A stretch of DNA of 64,000 nt from Luteimonas sp. (GTDB taxonomy: Bacteria > Pseudomonadota > Gammaproteobacteria > Xanthomonadales > Xanthomonadaceae), in the NCBI GenBank assembly GCA_024707405.1, contig JANPZU010000001.1, positions 186,001 through 250,000 on the forward strand, read 5' to 3'. The notes under the pieces were generated by a model. It was not told the origin of the DNA, did no database searches, and saw only the letters and a program-made list of their open reading frames with translations. Numbering within the stretch: the first letter of the stretch is position 1; the number at the start of each line of letters is the position of its first letter. Position numbers and translations under genes: made by a program. Shown here piece by piece: positions 36,999 through 46,025 of the stretch.

Positions 36999-39113
36999 TC
37001 ACCAGATCCGTACCCGCTCCTCAGGCGCGATCCACAGCGGGTCGCCTTCGCTCACGTCGAACGCGTCGTACCACGCGTCGATGTTGCGCAACGGGGCGAA
37101 CGCGCGGATGTGGCCCGGCGAATGGGTGCCGTTGACCAGTTGCTGGCGCAGCGCATCGTCGCGCCACAGCGTGCGCCACACCTGCGCCCAGCCCATGAAG
37201 AAGCGCTGCTCGCCGGTGAAGCCATCGATCACCGGCGCGTCCTTGCCGCCGAGCGAGCGGCGATAGGCTTCCAGCGCGATGGTCAGGCCACCGAGGTCGC
37301 CGATGTTCTCGCCCATCGAATTGCGGCCGTTGATGCGCAGGTCGGGCAGTTGCCTGAATTCATACGATTCGTACTGCGCACCGAGCTTGGCGGCCTGCGC
37401 CTCGAACTTGGCCGCATCCTCGGCCGTCCACCAGTCACGCAGCACGCCTGCACCGTCGGACTTGCGGCCCTGGTCGTCGAAGCCGTGGATGATCTCGTGG
37501 CCGATCACGCCGCCGATGCCGCCGTAGTTCACCGCCGGGTCGGCGTCGGGATCGAAGAACGGCGGCTGCAGGATGCCGGCCGGGAACACGATCTCGTTCT
37601 TCACCGAGTTGTAGTACGCATTCACCGTCTGCGGGGTCATGCCCCACTCGTCCTTGTCGACCTGCTGGCCCAGGCGTGCGCGGCGGTATTCCCACTCGAA
37701 CTCGCGCGCGCGCAGTGCGTTGCCGAACACGTCGCCATCGACCACCCGGAAGCCGCTGTAGTCGCGCCACTTGTCCGGATGCCCGATTTTCAGGCCGAAA
37801 CCGGCCAGCTTGGCATGCGCCTCGGCCTTGGTTTCGTCGCTCATCCAGTCCAGCGCATCCAGACGCGCACCCATTGCCACCTTCACGTTGGCAACCAGCG
37901 CGTCCATCTTGGCCTTCGCGTCCGGCGGGAAATACAGGGCCACGTAATCGCGGCCGATCGCCTCGCCCATCGAAGCTTCCACCATCGACACACCACGCTT
38001 CCAGCGCTCGCGCGGCTCCGGCTGGCCGGACAGGAACTTCTCGCGGAACTCGTAGTGCGCGGTGGCGAACGGGCTGGACAGCAACGGCGCGGTGCCGTCG
38101 ATGGCATGGAACGCCTGCCACGCCTTCAGCGTGCCGAGGTCGGTTTCGCCGTACACCTTGGCCAGCTTCGGCACCGCACTGAGCTGGCGCACCACCACGG
38201 TCTTGGCGTGGTCGACGCCAAGCGCCTCGAAATAGGCCTTCCAGGGGAAACCGGGCGCCACGGTATCGAACTCGGCCAGTGCGACCGGGTTGTAGGTCTT
38301 GTCGCGGTCGCGGCTTTCGGCACGCGTCCAGTGGGCATCGGCAACCTTGGTCTCGAACGCCAGCACGGCTTCGGCATTCGCCTGAGGATTCTCCCAGCCT
38401 GCAAGTTCCAGCATCTGCGCGATGTAGGCCAGGTAACGCTCGCGCTGCGGCGCGAAGTTGTCGCGCAGGTACATCTCGCGATCGCCAAGGCCGAGGCCCG
38501 ACTGGCTGAGGTAGAGCGTGTAGCGATCCGGATCGCGCTGGTCGTCGCCGACGAACAGGCTGAAGGTCGCGCCACCGAACCCGCCGCGCGAAGCGACCAG
38601 ACGCGCCAGCGCCTCGCGGTCGGCGGTCGCGCCGATCTCGGACAGATACGGTTGCAGCGGCTTGCTGCCCAGTGCCTCGATGGCCGCTTCGTCCATGAAG
38701 TTCTGGTAGAGCGTGGCGATCTTGGCCGCGTCGCCACCCGTCGCCGGGTCGCCCTTGGGATAGCTTTCCACCAGCGCACGCACCCGCGCCTCGGACAGGT
38801 CACGCAGCACACGGAAAGAACCGTAGCTGGACTGGTCGGACGGGATCGGCGTGTTCCTAGCCCAGTTGCCGCTGACGTAGGCGAAGAAATCGTTGCCCGG
38901 ATCGACCGAACGATCCATGCCATCGGTGTCGATGCCCCAGGTACCGTAGCGCTGGGCCGAAACGATGCCATCGCCGCCGGCCTTGCCGTCTTCGGCGAAC
39001 AAGGACTGGAGGGTGCAGGCATCGTCCATGCAACGATGGTCGCCATGGGCCGCGGCGGGGGTGGCGAATCCGAGGGCGATCAGGGTCGCCATGGAAAGCA
39101 GGGTCTTCTTCAA
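36999..39113 (-). CDS. Exported M13-family metallopeptidase (neprilysin/PepO-like)
   Basis: Encodes 704 residues. The zinc motif HEIIH (about residues 539-543, in GGVIGHEIIHGFDDQGR) and the third-ligand motif ENIGDLGGL are intact, as are NAYYNSVKNEIVFPAGIL and the conserved C-terminal region with RVRIW. M13 enzymes cut peptides on the N-side of hydrophobic residues. The start is a TTG (39113) after GGAG at 7-base spacing; it begins KKTLLSMATLIALGFATPAAA, a typical signal peptide. An internal ATG seven codons on would shorten the signal peptide. It has its own terminator. Confidence 0.94.
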   Translation of the reverse strand: MKKTLLSMATLIALGFATPAAAHGDHRCMDDACTLQSLFAEDGKAGGDGIVSAQRYGTWGIDTDGMDRSVDPGNDFFAYVSGNWARNTPIPSDQSSYGSFRVLRDLSEARVRALVESYPKGDPATGGDAAKIATLYQNFMDEAAIEALGSKPLQPYLSEIGATADREALARLVASRGGFGGATFSLFVGDDQRDPDRYTLYLSQSGLGLGDREMYLRDNFAPQRERYLAYIAQMLELAGWENPQANAEAVLAFETKVADAHWTRAESRDRDKTYNPVALAEFDTVAPGFPWKAYFEALGVDHAKTVVVRQLSAVPKLAKVYGETDLGTLKAWQAFHAIDGTAPLLSSPFATAHYEFREKFLSGQPEPRERWKRGVSMVEASMGEAIGRDYVALYFPPDAKAKMDALVANVKVAMGARLDALDWMSDETKAEAHAKLAGFGLKIGHPDKWRDYSGFRVVDGDVFGNALRAREFEWEYRRARLGQQVDKDEWGMTPQTVNAYYNSVKNEIVFPAGILQPPFFDPDADPAVNYGGIGGVIGHEIIHGFDDQGRKSDGAGVLRDWWTAEDAAKFEAQAAKLGAQYESYEFRQLPDLRINGRNSMGENIGDLGGLTIALEAYRRSLGGKDAPVIDGFTGEQRFFMGWAQVWRTLWRDDALRQQLVNGTHSPGHIRAFAPLRNIDAWYDAFDVSEGDPLWIAPEERVRIW

Positions 39114-39301
39114 GGCAGGTCTCCGCAAGTGTCTGGATGGCGCCATTGCCCGGCGCACAGTCCTGCAAGCATACCCACCCGTGCCGAACCGGCCTGTGCC
39201 AATCGGCCTACGCCACCCACCCGCGATGCCCTTGACCGCCGCATCCGGCCAATACCGGAACATCGGCGCGACGATCTGAGCCGGGTTCAGGCCACGCCAG
39301 C

Positions 39302-39646
39302 TCAGACCAGGGCAGTGACGACGATCTCGACCTTCCAGTCCGGATTGGCCAGGCGCGCCTCGACCGTTGCACGCGCCGGGGCATTGCCCTTGGCCACCCA
39401 TGCATCCCAGGCCCGATTCATGCCGTCGAAATCGGCGATGTCGGCCAGATAGATCTGTGCGCGAAGGAGCCGGGTCTTGTCGCTGCCGCACTTGGCCAGC
39501 AGGTCGTCGATCTCCGACAGCACTTCGCGGGTCTGGGTCTCGATGTCCGCACCCGGCGTGAGCGGTACCTGCCCGGCGAGATAGGCCACGCCCGCGTGGA
39601 TGCAGGCTTCGGACATGCGGTTGCCCGCGTCGATGCGTTGGATCAT
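39302..39646 (-). CDS. RidA-family protein
   Basis: Encodes 114 residues, a single YjgF/YER057c/UK114 domain. The pattern AYLAGQVPLTPG ... ADFDGMNRAWDAWV ... PARATVEARLANPDWKVEI includes the conserved Arg and Glu that position imine/enamine substrates. RidA hydrolyses reactive 2-aminoacrylate formed by PLP enzymes. This copy has a shortened IYLADIADFDGMN stretch typical of RidA subgroups other than the archetype, so it may act on other imines. GTAAGCAT just before the ATG could place it on a near-leaderless mRNA. Confidence 0.88.
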   Translation of the reverse strand: MIQRIDAGNRMSEACIHAGVAYLAGQVPLTPGADIETQTREVLSEIDDLLAKCGSDKTRLLRAQIYLADIADFDGMNRAWDAWVAKGNAPARATVEARLANPDWKVEIVVTALV

Positions 39647-39719
39647 GGCGATGCTTACCGAGTTTGCCGTGGAGCGGGCACGTTAAGCATTGCGCCGCAT
39701 CCCGACAAGCCCGACATGC

Positions 39720-40205
39720 TCAAGGTTGTGGCGACACCAGCTTTTCATGCCACTCGGGAATCAGCATCACCGCCGCGCTGCCGTACCAGGGATGGTATTC
39801 GGCCACCATCTCGCCCTGCACCACCACCGGATCGCCTTCGGTGAGGGCACGCGCTTCGTCGATGTCGCCGACCGCGAAGACGTACAGCCCCCGCCAGCCG
39901 GTTTCGCTGCGGACGAACGGGCCGGCCAGTGCAAGCTTTCCTGCCTTGGACAAGCGCTCGATGTTGGCGAAATGCCCGGCGAACATCGCATCGCGCCCGG
40001 GCCCGTCGGGCACGCGTGTCGGGCCGGTCTTCAGGATCACCAGCACGTACTGCCGCATCCCGCGCTCGTCCGCGCCGAGGCGCTGCGCGAGCCCGGCATC
40101 GCCGTCATCTTCCGCGGCGACCACCGGCGGCGGGAGTTCCGCCGCACGGGCATTGCCCATCGCCACTGCGGCGCAAAGGAGGGCGAGCATGCAGATCATG
40201 CGCAT
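39720..40205 (-). CDS. YciI-like (YCII-domain) protein with signal peptide
   Basis: Encodes 161 residues. A signal peptide (MLALLCAAVAMGNARA) is followed by a ferredoxin-like YCII domain: YVLVILKTGPTRVPDGP, the conserved His in AGHFANIERLSKAGKLALAGPF, and the Asp in FAVGDIDEARALTEGDPVV. The His-Asp pair is proposed as active site in some YCII enzymes. Export is unusual for this family, whose usual members are cytoplasmic. GAGG lies 7 bases before the ATG. It is next to ridA in the same direction with 73 bases between. Confidence 0.83.
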   Translation of the reverse strand: MRMICMLALLCAAVAMGNARAAELPPPVVAAEDDGDAGLAQRLGADERGMRQYVLVILKTGPTRVPDGPGRDAMFAGHFANIERLSKAGKLALAGPFVRSETGWRGLYVFAVGDIDEARALTEGDPVVVQGEMVAEYHPWYGSAAVMLIPEWHEKLVSPQP

Positions 40206-40324
40206 CGGGATGCCTCGATGGAGCCAGGCCACGGCGTGGCGACGGATCGGATGATCGCACTTCCCGCGATGCACGCACGCGGCCATGCCCGGACGATAAT
40301 CCGCCAACCACAGGAGATCCCGCG

Positions 40325-40645
40325 TTGCCCGACTTCGAACTGCGTCCCGTGCTCCATTTGCTGCTGCACGTGCTGGTGCCGCTGGCGACCGCGCGCCTGT
40401 TCTGGCCGAAGGAGTGGAAGCGCGTGGCACTGTGGATGCTGGCGGGCTGGATCATCGACCTCGACCACCTGCTCGCCGACCCGATCTACGCGCCGGGACG
40501 TTGCAGCATCGGCTTCCACCCCCTGCACACCTGGCCGGCGATCGTCGCCTATGGCGCCCTCACGCTGCCGCGCCGTAGCCGCTGGTTCGGCATCGGCCTG
40601 CTCATCCACATCGCATTGGACTGGATCGATTGCCTGGCGATGTAG
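40325..40645 (+). CDS. DUF6122 family membrane protein
   Basis: Encodes 106 residues with three hydrophobic segments. The HLLLHVLVPLATARLFWP opening, WMLAGWIIDLDHLLADPIYAP and FHPLHTWPAI, and HIALDWIDCLAM near the end match DUF6122, whose repeated His/Asp residues (DLDHLLADP, HPLHT, HIALD) suggest a metal-dependent membrane hydrolase like YdjM/LexA-regulated relatives. The start is TTG with AGGAG at good spacing, and GATAAT upstream could be its -10. Confidence 0.83.
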   Translation: MPDFELRPVLHLLLHVLVPLATARLFWPKEWKRVALWMLAGWIIDLDHLLADPIYAPGRCSIGFHPLHTWPAIVAYGALTLPRRSRWFGIGLLIHIALDWIDCLAM

Positions 40646-40750
40646 AGATCCCGCCAGAGGCCCGGGGATACCTGGCGATGGTCACCACGCGCCCTCTGCG
40701 GCATGATCGCGGGCGCGCATTCAGATTTCCAGCCTGCCGGTCGGCATAGC

Positions 40751-41833
40751 ATGGCTATTCACGATCCGACGATCCGCACGATGCCCCAATACTCGATTGC
40801 CGAAGAACTCCGCGCCAGGGATCTGCAATTCGTCACGCGGATCCACCGGATGCGGATGCTCGGCACCTTGCTGTGCGCACTGCCGATCGCTTCCGTGCTT
40901 GCCGAGCGGTCGGCTCCCGCGCCGTACTGGATCCTGCTCGCACTGAACGTCATCGTCTGGCCGCAGGTCGCTGTCTGGGCCTGTCGTCGAGCCAGGGATC
41001 CGGCGGAAGCGCAATTCCGCTGCCTCGCGGCGGACTCTGCGTTCGGCGGCGGCTGGATCGCGGTGATGGCAGTCAGCTTTGCACCGTCGGCGATCTTCCT
41101 CACCATGCTGACCGCCGACAAGATCGTCGCTGGCGGATGGAACCTGCTGCGGCGCTCCACCATCGCGCTGGTGATCGGGTTTGGCGCGACGTGGGCATTG
41201 CTTGGCTTCCCGTGGCAACCGGAATCCTCGCACCGCACCCTGCTGCTGAGCTTCCCTTTCATGTTCGTCTACACGGTCGCACTGAGCGTGCTCACGCATC
41301 GGCTCAGCCGCCGGATCACCGAGCAGAACAAGGATCTCGAGCGACTGAACCGTACCGACCCGGTGATGCAGGTGCCCAACCGCCCTCATTTCGAGGCCAT
41401 GTCCACGCTGGAACTGTCGCGCTTCCATCGTTCCGGACGACCCGCCTCGATGCTGCTGGTCGACGTGGATCACTTCAAATCGGTCAACGACCGCTACGGC
41501 CATGGCATGGGCGATATCGTGCTCAAGCGCATCGCCGGCGTGTTGCGCGGCAATGTCCGCGAAATCGACCTGCCCGCGCGTTACGGCGGGGACGAGTTCG
41601 CGGTATTGCTGGTCGACACCGACACGGAAAGGGCGTTGCAGGTCGCCGAGCGGATCCGCACGGAAGTGGCGCTGCAGGTGTTCGAGGCCGAACCCGGGCT
41701 GACCTGCTCGCTGAGCATCGGCATTGCCGAAACATCGAGCGAACACACCACGCTCGAAGCCTGGGTGCGCACCGCGGACGCCGCGCTCTATCGCGCGAAA
41801 GCCGCCGGTCGCGACCGCATCGAGGCGGCCTGA
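40751..41833 (+). CDS. Diguanylate cyclase with MASE2 membrane domain
   Basis: Encodes ~360 residues. The N-terminal half has several membrane segments matching the MASE2 sensor (as in AdrA/DgcC): ERSAPAPYWILLALNVIVWP and DSAFGGGWIAVMAVSFAPSA. The C-terminal GGDEF domain is intact, with the active motif GGDEF at about residues 279-283, RYGGDEFAVLL, and an RxxD inhibition site (REID, 270-273) five residues before it. It should make cyclic-di-GMP from GTP with product inhibition. The start is uncertain between 40751 and 40781. Confidence 0.93.
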   Translation: MAIHDPTIRTMPQYSIAEELRARDLQFVTRIHRMRMLGTLLCALPIASVLAERSAPAPYWILLALNVIVWPQVAVWACRRARDPAEAQFRCLAADSAFGGGWIAVMAVSFAPSAIFLTMLTADKIVAGGWNLLRRSTIALVIGFGATWALLGFPWQPESSHRTLLLSFPFMFVYTVALSVLTHRLSRRITEQNKDLERLNRTDPVMQVPNRPHFEAMSTLELSRFHRSGRPASMLLVDVDHFKSVNDRYGHGMGDIVLKRIAGVLRGNVREIDLPARYGGDEFAVLLVDTDTERALQVAERIRTEVALQVFEAEPGLTCSLSIGIAETSSEHTTLEAWVRTADAALYRAKAAGRDRIEAA

Positions 41834-41846
41834 ATCCGCGACGGGT

Positions 41847-42659
41847 TCAGCGCAACGCCTGCAGTGCGCCGTCCGCCGGTGTCGACCGCGGCCCGATCTC
41901 GAAGACGCGCAACGGACGGCCATCGTCGAGCCTGAACTCCATCTCGCGCTGCATCGCATCGATGGCATCGAGGCGACCGCAGAGTGCCGTTGCGTGGCGT
42001 TCCAGCACGCCTTCACGCGCGGCGATGGATCGTTCCAGCCCGGCTTCCATCTTCTCGACGCGGCGCTCCATGCGGCCGATGCCACCGGTCATCATCATCC
42101 AGATCACGCGCTTGGGCGTGAAGTTGGCCGCCATGGCTTCGGCAGCGGATTCGATCTCGGCCTCGAAGGCATCGCCGAACATGTCCGGCGACCACACGCC
42201 GCTGCCGAGCGTGGCGTCGATGCGGGCCAGCGTCCGGTTGCGCAGGCGGTCGAATTCGCGGGCCTGGCGACGATTGCCGCTGAGCGCTTCGTTGACGCCT
42301 GCCAGGGCATCGAACGTGATCTGCATCGCCTCTCGGGTGATGCCGGCGATCTCGGGCAGCATGTCGCGCGTCGCCGATTCCATGTCGCGCAGGCGGCGTG
42401 CGTCAGCGGTGGAAACATCCTTGGCGACGCCATCCACCTGCAGGTTGCCGTCGGAGATCCGGATCCGGCGCGGCGACACTCCCTGGCCTTCCGCGTCCAA
42501 CCTGACGCCCGATGCATCGACCCGCAACGTGTAGTTGCTGTCGACGCTGCAGCCGCTTCCGGCCTTGCCGAAATGCTGGCGTCCGCCGTCCGAGGCGGTC
42601 GCTGCGAACGAGGCACACAGCACGGTGGCAGTGAACAGGGCGAACAGGCGAATGGACAT
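41847..42659 (-). CDS. Exported DUF2884 (YggN-like) protein
   Basis: Encodes 270 residues. The signal peptide (MSIRLFALFTATVLCASFAATA) is followed by CSVDSNYTLRVDASGVRLD and RIRISDGNLQVDGVAKDVS, the conserved start of DUF2884, then a largely helical middle. The family is periplasmic in E. coli and of unknown function. It overlaps no neighbours: 13 bases after the converging diguanylate cyclase gene and 68 bases from the acyltransferase gene upstream. The ribosome site is weak. Confidence 0.84.
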   Translation of the reverse strand: MSIRLFALFTATVLCASFAATASDGGRQHFGKAGSGCSVDSNYTLRVDASGVRLDAEGQGVSPRRIRISDGNLQVDGVAKDVSTADARRLRDMESATRDMLPEIAGITREAMQITFDALAGVNEALSGNRRQAREFDRLRNRTLARIDATLGSGVWSPDMFGDAFEAEIESAAEAMAANFTPKRVIWMMMTGGIGRMERRVEKMEAGLERSIAAREGVLERHATALCGRLDAIDAMQREMEFRLDDGRPLRVFEIGPRSTPADGALQALR

Positions 42660-42727
42660 CGTGGATGGAGGAGTCGTGGCTTGCCGCCAGCATGGCAGGC
42701 AGCCCATGCCTCGCCACGGGCCGGAAG

Positions 42728-43630
42728 TCACTGATCGGTCGGACGCTCGCCCAGCATGCGGTCCAGGTCGGCATCCTTGCGTTGCCAGGCCTCGTTCATC
42801 CACTGCTGGAACCGGGCCCGGAACGCCCGGTCGGCCTGGTAGTCGCCCTCGACCAACTCGCCGGGGATGGGACGCTGCCGCACCAGCACGCGGACTTCCG
42901 GGATGCGATCGCCGATGAGATCGACCATCGAAGGACGCCCCCCGGGATAGGCGATGGTCACGTCGAGCACGGAGTGCAAGGCATCCCCCATCGCATCGAT
43001 CACGAAGGCCACGCCGCCGGACTTGGGCTTGAGCAGGTGCCGGTAGGGCGAAGCCTGTGTCGCATGCTTTTGCGGCGTGAACCGCGTGCCTTCCACGAAG
43101 TTCATCACCGACACCGGGATGTCGCGGAATTTCGCGCATGCAAGGCGGGTCGCCTCCATGTCGCGCTTGCCCAACTCGGGATTCTTGGCAATCTGCTTGC
43201 GCGTGTAGCGGCCCATGAACGGGAAATCGAGCGCCCACCACGCAAGCCCCAGCACCGGCACCCAGAACAACTGGCGCTTGAGGAAGAAGCGCAGCAACGG
43301 GATGCGGCGGTTGAACACCTTCTGCAACACCACGATGTCGACCCAGCTCTGGTGGTTGGCCAGCACCAGGTAATGCCCGTCGATGCGCAACGCGGCCTCT
43401 TCTTCGACGATGAACCGGGTGCGGGTGAGGCGCGCGAACATCGCGCTGTTCACCGCGATCCAGTTTTCGGCCAGTCCGGTCAGGATCGGGTTGCAGGCCA
43501 GGCGGACGGCACGGAATGCGAACACGGCCTTGAACAGCGCCACCGCCAGCAGGGGCAAGGCATGCAACAGGGTATTGGCGGCGATCAAGGGAAGGATCGC
43601 GCCCATGCGGAGCCACGTCACCACGGACAT
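42728..43630 (-). CDS. 1-acyl-glycerol-3-phosphate acyltransferase-like protein (YihG type)
   Basis: Encodes 300 residues with N-terminal membrane segments. Acyltransferase block I is NHQSWVD (about residue 91), and block III is FVEGTRFT (about residue 173), both intact, so catalysis is expected: transfer of an acyl chain to lysophospholipid. The longer C-terminus and DFPFMGRYTRKQIAKNPELG fit the YihG/LclAT branch rather than PlsC. GAGGT precedes the ATG by 5 bases. Upstream of DUF2884 in the same direction. Confidence 0.9.
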   Translation of the reverse strand: MSVVTWLRMGAILPLIAANTLLHALPLLAVALFKAVFAFRAVRLACNPILTGLAENWIAVNSAMFARLTRTRFIVEEEAALRIDGHYLVLANHQSWVDIVVLQKVFNRRIPLLRFFLKRQLFWVPVLGLAWWALDFPFMGRYTRKQIAKNPELGKRDMEATRLACAKFRDIPVSVMNFVEGTRFTPQKHATQASPYRHLLKPKSGGVAFVIDAMGDALHSVLDVTIAYPGGRPSMVDLIGDRIPEVRVLVRQRPIPGELVEGDYQADRAFRARFQQWMNEAWQRKDADLDRMLGERPTDQ

Positions 43631-43688
43631 CGACACCTCGCCGGGAAGGAGCGCGAAGCCTACCAGACCGCGCCACTTCGCCCGGGCA

Positions 43689-45011
43689 TCATCGCGCCGG
43701 CGCTTGCCTGCGCAATGCCCACGATGACGCGGCCACCGCGACCAGGCCTGCCACTGCGCCCGGCCACACGCCCCACGCAAGCGCAGCCGCCAATCCGATG
43801 TAGAGCGCGGCGCCGCCGAAGATGATCCATGCCGTGTGCTGCGCGGCGGGCACGTTGCGGTTGCGCTTGAGCTCGAAGCGCACCACCGTCGCGATCACCG
43901 GCGCCACCATCAACAGGCACAACGCGATCCAGCCCGCACGCCCCAGCCAGAAGCCCGCCTCGCCCGGCACGCCGGCATCGATCGGCAATCCAAGTTTCTC
44001 GCCCAGCCACGCCGCCGGAAGTTCGGCCAGTTTGTGCCAGAGGTAAAGCGGCATGCCGAGTGCACCGAGGATCGCGATCACGCGCGCAGGCGTCCGCCAT
44101 GCCAGCACCCGTCGCGCCAATGGCTCGAACAACAGCACCCCGCCCACCTGCAGCCACATCACCCCGACCAACGCCAGCGTCGGCGGCAGCATGTTGTTGC
44201 CGGCCAGCGCCACGCCGACCATCGCCACCGGATAGCCGCTGCCCAGCGCGAGCAACAGCCACACCACGCCCAGCGCGATGAATCCCGCGCCGGCGACGAC
44301 ACCCTTGAATCGCCCGCGCTTCCATGCGATCCCAAGCTGCTGCGGGATCAACCACACCACCAGCATGTTGAGCCAGGCGATGCCCGGCGCGCTCTCCGAG
44401 ACATGGCGGCCGAGCCAGCGCAATCCATCGAAGGAGGACACGCCGCCGCGCAGCAGATCCATTGCGGCCGCGACCAGTACCAGCCCAGCCACCGCGGACA
44501 ATCCGAACCGCCGATCCATGCGCAGGCACCATGGCAGCAGCGCCTGCACCGTCAGCAACATCAGCAGGAACCACAGGTGCACCGTCAACGACGTGTTGAA
44601 CACGCCCAGCAGGCGCCCGCCCGACAGCAGCGAGAGCAGCGCCAGCGCGACCAGCACCGCAAGGTAAGTGACCGTGGGGCGGGCAAGGCCAAGCGCACGT
44701 CCCGCCCACCATGTTGCCTGTCCGCCAGCCGCCAGTCTTTTCTCGACACCATCGACGCTGACCGCGGCGGACACGAAGACGAACAACGGCACCACCTGCA
44801 CCAGCCAGGTCAGGTAACCGGCAGCACCCCACAGGGCAAGCAGGTGGTCGGTGTCCACCAGCACCCCATCGACCACGCGCGGCAAGGTGGCGATCCAATG
44901 CCCCAGTACCACCACCAGCAGCGCACAGGCGCGCAGGGCATCGGGATAAGGGTCGCGCTCGGGGGCGGGCACCGACATCGGCAATCCATCGTCACGGCCT
45001 AGGGTGGGCAT
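43689..45011 (-). CDS. Acyltransferase 3 (AT3) family membrane protein
   Basis: Encodes 440 residues with about ten membrane helices. The opening RDPYPDALRACALLVVVLGHW holds the conserved R and His of the AT3 family (OafA/OpgC type), which O-acetylate or O-succinylate envelope glycans or antibiotics. The substrate is unknown. It ends 58 bases from the phospholipid-type acyltransferase gene in the same direction, suggesting an envelope-lipid/glycan modification unit. The start at MPTLGRDDGL follows AGGGCGG. Confidence 0.88.
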   Translation of the reverse strand: MPTLGRDDGLPMSVPAPERDPYPDALRACALLVVVLGHWIATLPRVVDGVLVDTDHLLALWGAAGYLTWLVQVVPLFVFVSAAVSVDGVEKRLAAGGQATWWAGRALGLARPTVTYLAVLVALALLSLLSGGRLLGVFNTSLTVHLWFLLMLLTVQALLPWCLRMDRRFGLSAVAGLVLVAAAMDLLRGGVSSFDGLRWLGRHVSESAPGIAWLNMLVVWLIPQQLGIAWKRGRFKGVVAGAGFIALGVVWLLLALGSGYPVAMVGVALAGNNMLPPTLALVGVMWLQVGGVLLFEPLARRVLAWRTPARVIAILGALGMPLYLWHKLAELPAAWLGEKLGLPIDAGVPGEAGFWLGRAGWIALCLLMVAPVIATVVRFELKRNRNVPAAQHTAWIIFGGAALYIGLAAALAWGVWPGAVAGLVAVAASSWALRRQAPAR

Positions 45012-45104
45012 GTTACCGCCCTGCCATCGCGCCCCGGCCACCTCGTGCACATGCCATCGCCGGTGATGCCTTAAGCTGCCGACTGACCGGAACGGAGCAC
45101 CCCG

Positions 45105-46010
45105 ATGCGCATGCTGCTGGTCTTGTTCGGCCTGTCCGCCCTGCTCGCCAGCATCCCGGCGCACGCGCAGGAACACGAATCTTCGATCTCCTACGACGGC
45201 AAGACCGTATTGGTCACCGGCTCCACCGATGGCCTCGGGCGCGAACTCGCCCTCGCTCTCGCGGCCGACGGCGCGCACGTGATTGTCCATGGCCGCAATG
45301 TCGAACGCGGCGAAGCGGTCGTCGATGAAATCACGCAGGCAGGGAAAGGTTCTGCGAAGTTCATCGCCGCCGACTTCTCATCGCTGCAGGCCGTGCGCGA
45401 CTTCGCCGACAACGTCGCCCGCGACTACCCTCGCCTCGACCTGCTGGTCAACAACGCCGGCATCGCCTTCCACCAGGCACCGCAACGCAGCGCCAACGCG
45501 GACGGCCACGAACTGCAGTTCGTCGTGAACTACCTGGCGGGCTGGATCCTCGTCAACCGGCTCAAGCAAAACCTCCAAGCCGCAGCGCCGTCACGCATCA
45601 TCAACGTCGCATCGGGCAGCGCCGATGCAATCGACTTCGACGACGTCATGCTCGAACGGCCCGGCGCGCACCATCGCGGCTACGGCCAGAGCAAGCTGTC
45701 GCAGGTGATGATGACCATCGAGATCGCACCCGCATTCGCCGAAGACGGCATCACCATGGTCTCGCTGCACCCTGCCACGCTGATGGACACCACCATGGTC
45801 AAGGGCATCGGCATTCCCGCCCGGACGACCGTCGCCGAAGGCCGCGACCATGTGATGGGCCTGATCGCCGCGCCTACGCTGCAACCGGGTGCCTTCTACG
45901 TCGATGGACAGGTCGCCACGCCCAATGACCCTCAGGCGACCGATGCCGAAGCGCGCGCCCGGCTCGTTGCGCTGAGTGCGGAACTGACCGGCGTGCCGCT
46001 GGCGCCCTGA
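45105..46010 (+). CDS. Short-chain dehydrogenase with Sec signal peptide
   Basis: Encodes 301 residues. The SDR hallmarks are present: TGSTDGLGREL nucleotide loop, NNAG, the catalytic Ser in NVASGS, and YGQSK (YxxxK). Ahead of them is a 22-residue hydrophobic signal ending AHAQ, so the enzyme is predicted to be exported, unusual for an NAD(P)-dependent enzyme. The fold is closest to retinol-dehydrogenase/WW-oxidoreductase-type SDRs. GGAG precedes the ATG. Confidence 0.9.
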   Translation: MRMLLVLFGLSALLASIPAHAQEHESSISYDGKTVLVTGSTDGLGRELALALAADGAHVIVHGRNVERGEAVVDEITQAGKGSAKFIAADFSSLQAVRDFADNVARDYPRLDLLVNNAGIAFHQAPQRSANADGHELQFVVNYLAGWILVNRLKQNLQAAAPSRIINVASGSADAIDFDDVMLERPGAHHRGYGQSKLSQVMMTIEIAPAFAEDGITMVSLHPATLMDTTMVKGIGIPARTTVAEGRDHVMGLIAAPTLQPGAFYVDGQVATPNDPQATDAEARARLVALSAELTGVPLAP

Positions 46011-46025
46011 ACGCTCGCGGGATCC

